Shown here one piece after another: positions 32,704 to 34,569 of a DNA stretch of 34,569 nt. Source of the DNA: Deltaproteobacteria bacterium (GTDB taxonomy: Bacteria; Desulfobacterota; Desulfuromonadia; Desulfuromonadales; JAAYDE01); the NCBI GenBank assembly GCA_016934985.1, contig JAFGRU010000011.1, forward strand, positions 1 to 34,569, given 5' to 3'. A program made the translations under genes and the position numbers. The first letter of the stretch is position 1; each line of letters starts with the position of its first letter. The notes under the pieces were generated by a model. That model ran no database searches. It was given only the letters and a program-made list of their open reading frames with translations, and was not told where the DNA came from.

Positions 32704-32774
32704 GCCTAACGTGTGGATTCCCGGCGGCAATGGAGCGCAGCTGAATAGCCGCGCGGCGCAGCGCTTTGTTATTC
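32704..32774. other. Weak attC-like sequence between PAS gene and AT-rich unit
   Basis: GCCTAAC (32704-32710) and GTTATTC (32768-32774) resemble the R'' and R' core boxes of an integron attC site, 71 bases end to end. The intervening sequence is GC-rich with several short dyads (AGCGCAGCT, GCCGCGCGGC). The L-boxes do not pair well, so this is a candidate only. Confidence 0.2.
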
Positions 32775-32782
32775 CCCAATAA

Positions 32783-33589
32783 CTATATGATCCCTTTTGT
32801 ATGAAGTGCATTAATTACCATAAACAAAGCTGCAAGCCAATTCGTATAAGCAAATAGTTTCTTCAGTTGTTTAGGCTTTGTTTTTAGTGCAAACTTTCCA
32901 CCCAGTATTCCACCTGCAATTGTGATAAAGGCTAACGGAACCGCCCATGAAGGATTAAAATCTCCCTGTACCGCATGCCCTGTAAAACCCATAAATGCAG
33001 TTATCGCTATTAATGTGGAAGCTGTTCCCACTGCTGTATGCATCGATACTCCACAAGCTAAAACCATTAACGGAACCAGAAAAGAGCCTCCTGAAACCCC
33101 AACCATTCCAGACGCGAAACCTGTTAAAACAGTGATCGGCAAAGCAACCCATAAATTTACATTATAAATTTCCTTGCCGGATTTGATATTTATTATCCCT
33201 AAATATTTGTTTTTTAATATATTCTGATTCTCTGCAACAGGAATCAACATTACTATTCCTGCCATCAGTAACATAACAGCAAATATCATCTTCAATGAAA
33301 ATCCACTGAAAAAATGGGAAAAATATCCTCCTCCGAGTGCTGACAAAGCTGTGAATGCCCCTATAAGAACAGCCAACGTCCACGAGACAGACTTATTCTT
33401 CTGAAAAATAACCATTGCCGCAACAGAAGCTGAAAAAAGAATAAACTGACCGGTTGTCGCGGCCTCATGCATAGGGATGTTGGCAATTGTAAGGATTACA
33501 ACATAAAAATTACCTCCGCCTTTACCAACCATAGTCATGGCAACAGCAACGATAAAAATGAGAGAGCTTACTATAATTAGATCTGTCAT
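32783..33589 (-). CDS. TauE/SafE-family anion exporter, 268 aa
   Basis: This is an integral membrane protein with about eight helices in two inverted halves, the TauE/SafE layout. The family glycine motifs are present: MVGKGGGNFYVVIL in helix one of the first half, and FASGMVGVSGGSFLVPLMVL in the second half. PSWAVPLAFITIAGGILGGKFA and LKKLFAYTNWLAALFMVIN form the end. Relatives export sulfite, sulfoacetate, taurine-derived or other organosulfur anions. The RBS GAGGGG lies seven bases before ATG 33589. The sequence is clearly more AT-rich than the plus-strand genes to its left. It follows the rhodanese gene by 14 bases, so a two-gene sulfur-handling operon is likely. Confidence 0.92.
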   Translation of the reverse strand: MTDLIIVSSLIFIVAVAMTMVGKGGGNFYVVILTIANIPMHEAATTGQFILFSASVAAMVIFQKNKSVSWTLAVLIGAFTALSALGGGYFSHFFSGFSLKMIFAVMLLMAGIVMLIPVAENQNILKNKYLGIINIKSGKEIYNVNLWVALPITVLTGFASGMVGVSGGSFLVPLMVLACGVSMHTAVGTASTLIAITAFMGFTGHAVQGDFNPSWAVPLAFITIAGGILGGKFALKTKPKQLKKLFAYTNWLAALFMVINALHTKGII

Positions 33590-33603
33590 CTAATAACCCC
33601 TCT

Positions 33604-33996
33604 TTATTTTTTGCTTTTAATGACCTTGAGAACCTGTCCCGGCTTTAGGGCTTCTGTCAGAGCAGAATATCCGCCGTCAACGACACGGACATCAGAAAAG
33701 CCTTTGGATAACAAAAAGGCATAGACAATAGCCGATCTGACATTTGCGGGACAAAATACACCTATTAATTTTGTTTTTGGAATTTCATCAATTCTGTCAG
33801 GAATTTCGTTGGTCGGTATGTTTAAAGATTCCACATTAGTGTGATGTTCCAATTTTATAGAGATGGAATCTGATTCTTCTTTTGATCGAACATCCAACAA
33901 AAGACCATTCTCCGTCTCGAAGAATTTTTCTGGTGATATTTTATGTTTCCCTTGCCCAAAAAAATCTAAGGTAAGGCTTTTAAGCACTTGTTCCAT
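33604..33996 (-). CDS. Single-domain rhodanese, 130 aa
   Basis: The rhodanese fold begins ISPEKFFETENGLLLDVRSKEE. The active-site loop CPANVR (Cys82 to Arg87) has the six-residue size of sulfurtransferases, and VRVVDGGYSALTEAL is the C-terminal signature strand-helix. The catalytic cysteine is present, so sulfane-sulfur transfer is expected. ATG 33996 has AAAGGATG five bases upstream; a longer frame to 34173 shows no rhodanese similarity in its first 59 residues. There is no signal peptide, so it acts in the cytosol. It is the first gene of the pair with the TauE/SafE transporter, an arrangement known for removal of excess sulfide or persulfide as sulfite. AT-rich codon use matches its partner. 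Confidence 0.9.
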   Translation of the reverse strand: MEQVLKSLTLDFFGQGKHKISPEKFFETENGLLLDVRSKEESDSISIKLEHHTNVESLNIPTNEIPDRIDEIPKTKLIGVFCPANVRSAIVYAFLLSKGFSDVRVVDGGYSALTEALKPGQVLKVIKSKK

Positions 33997-34346
33997 TAAA
34001 ACATCCTTTCTTTTAGTGGCATAGATAACGTGGAGATCGGCGCGCGCGCTCCTTAGGTAATACAGGAAATGGCCTATTCGAGAACCATCCAAAAAAATCG
34101 CTTCGCCTTGATAGAGGTGAAAAGCAAAGGGGGTAAGTCGACGTTTGGCCTTTCTGAAAAAATATACCAGCAAGAGTCAAACGTAGATTTGATAATCCTT
34201 TAAAAGGCTCCTCCCGAGCTATTTCAGGCCAAGCCTGGTGGGGAATTCCCCCGGAAAAGCCGAAAGGGTGTGGTAGACATTAGTTCTCAAAAGGCAGTTT
34301 TGTCAAGGTTGCCACATTTTCATGCCCTGTATACTAATTTTCACGG
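33997..34346. other. Region upstream of rhodanese gene
   Basis: The first 180 bases are open in the leftward frame but show no recognisable domain. AGGC-caa-GCCT (about 34226-34236) and the perfect palindrome GGGGAATTCCCC (34240-34251) lie next to each other. The promoter of the rhodanese pair should be here, but no clear hexamers were found. Confidence 0.35.
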
Positions 34347-34463
34347 AGTTCCGGGGACATTCATGATAAGCAATTATCTTTCAACACAGAAGTTAGGCAT
34401 ACTGTCCCCGGAACTTCACTGGTCGTAATTCTGTAATTCTGGGGACTGTATACCTAACCCTCA
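34347..34463. repeat. REP-like GGGGAC[A/T]GTAT repeats
   Basis: AGTTCCGGGGACA (34347-34359) and its exact inverse TGTCCCCGGAACT (34403-34415) form a 13-bp inverted repeat. The inverse copy, read on the other strand, continues GTATGCCTAAC and is nearly the same as the direct copy at 34436-34458 (TTCTGGGGACTGTATACCTAAC). CTGTATACTAATTT at 34328 is a related fragment. Such GGGGACA repeats commonly flank REP-associated (Y1) transposase genes. None is visible before the window ends at 34569. Confidence 0.6.
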
Positions 34464-34569
34464 AAATGCCAACTTCAGTTATGTATACTGTTTGAATGCA
34501 TAAGTAAGGCTTGAAACGGAAGCCTCCGGTGGTATTGATAGCTTGTAAGCGCAAGCGGTCGGACCGACA

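Noticed and set aside
33997..34173. N-terminal extension of the rhodanese frame
   Set aside because: A strong ribosome site and ATG lie at 33996, and the extension has no similarity to a rhodanese or a targeting signal.
34490..34569. Possible gene start at the right edge
   Set aside because: A TTG near 34511 opens a basic frame, but too little sequence remains to judge and no good ribosome site is present.

Overview
The window looks like a chromosomal segment of a Gram-negative, moderately GC-rich bacterium, most likely of the Desulfuromonadales/Geobacterales (Desulfobacterota). This is an inference from gene content: an ACT-GlnE-like nucleotidyltransferase, a TIGR03008-type CAAX-protease relative, PBP1B with an adjacent TPR lipoprotein, a cysteine-rich PAS protein, and GCCGGAGT...ACTCCGGC terminator hairpins. 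No rRNA, tRNA, CRISPR array or intact transposase was seen.

Region 1 (1-9191, minus strand) is the most unusual part. It is an operon of six exported proteins, read leftward from about 9200 and running off the left edge. Five are paralogues with the same N-terminal block order (a YYLP strand, an LHFLVTYG-like strand plus helix, a GKAPV/LLWES block), and the four complete ones share a C-terminal beta-rich domain. The sixth, promoter-proximal protein has a different fold, with a C-terminal jelly-roll-like module. I know no named system with this composition; it is the best candidate for an undescribed periplasmic or surface assembly.

Region 2 (9593-13724) carries a PepD-type aminoacyl-histidine dipeptidase, a photolyase/cryptochrome relative lacking most of the iron-sulfur cysteines of the PhrB group, and a two-helix membrane protein with a CBS-like tail.

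Region 3 (14025-17086) is more AT-rich and looks worn: two orphan family-3 solute-binding-like proteins, a SpoIIAA-like protein that probably starts at TTG, a 5'-truncated hybrid histidine kinase, and an orphan terminator hairpin.

Region 4 (17566-26105) holds mrcB overlapping a TPR lipoprotein (LpoP-like arrangement), a CPBP-family membrane protease, a PPC/DUF296 protein, the ACT-GlnE-like fusion, a cloverleaf-like intergenic inverted-repeat element, a DUF4136 lipoprotein, a DUF924 protein and a small Pmp3/YqaE membrane protein.

Region 5 (26189-32615, plus strand) contains a HEAT-repeat/zinc-ribbon protein overlapping a PLP aminotransferase, a TrkA-type regulatory subunit followed by a CPA2-type antiporter, a SAM-methyltransferase-like protein and a cysteine-rich PAS protein.

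Region 6 (32704-34569) is a visibly AT-rich two-gene unit (rhodanese then TauE/SafE transporter, minus strand). On its left is a weak attC-like sequence, and on its right are repeated GGGGAC[A/T]GTAT elements; it is probably acquired DNA. Most start codons below were chosen by Shine-Dalgarno spacing and often differ from the longest open frame.
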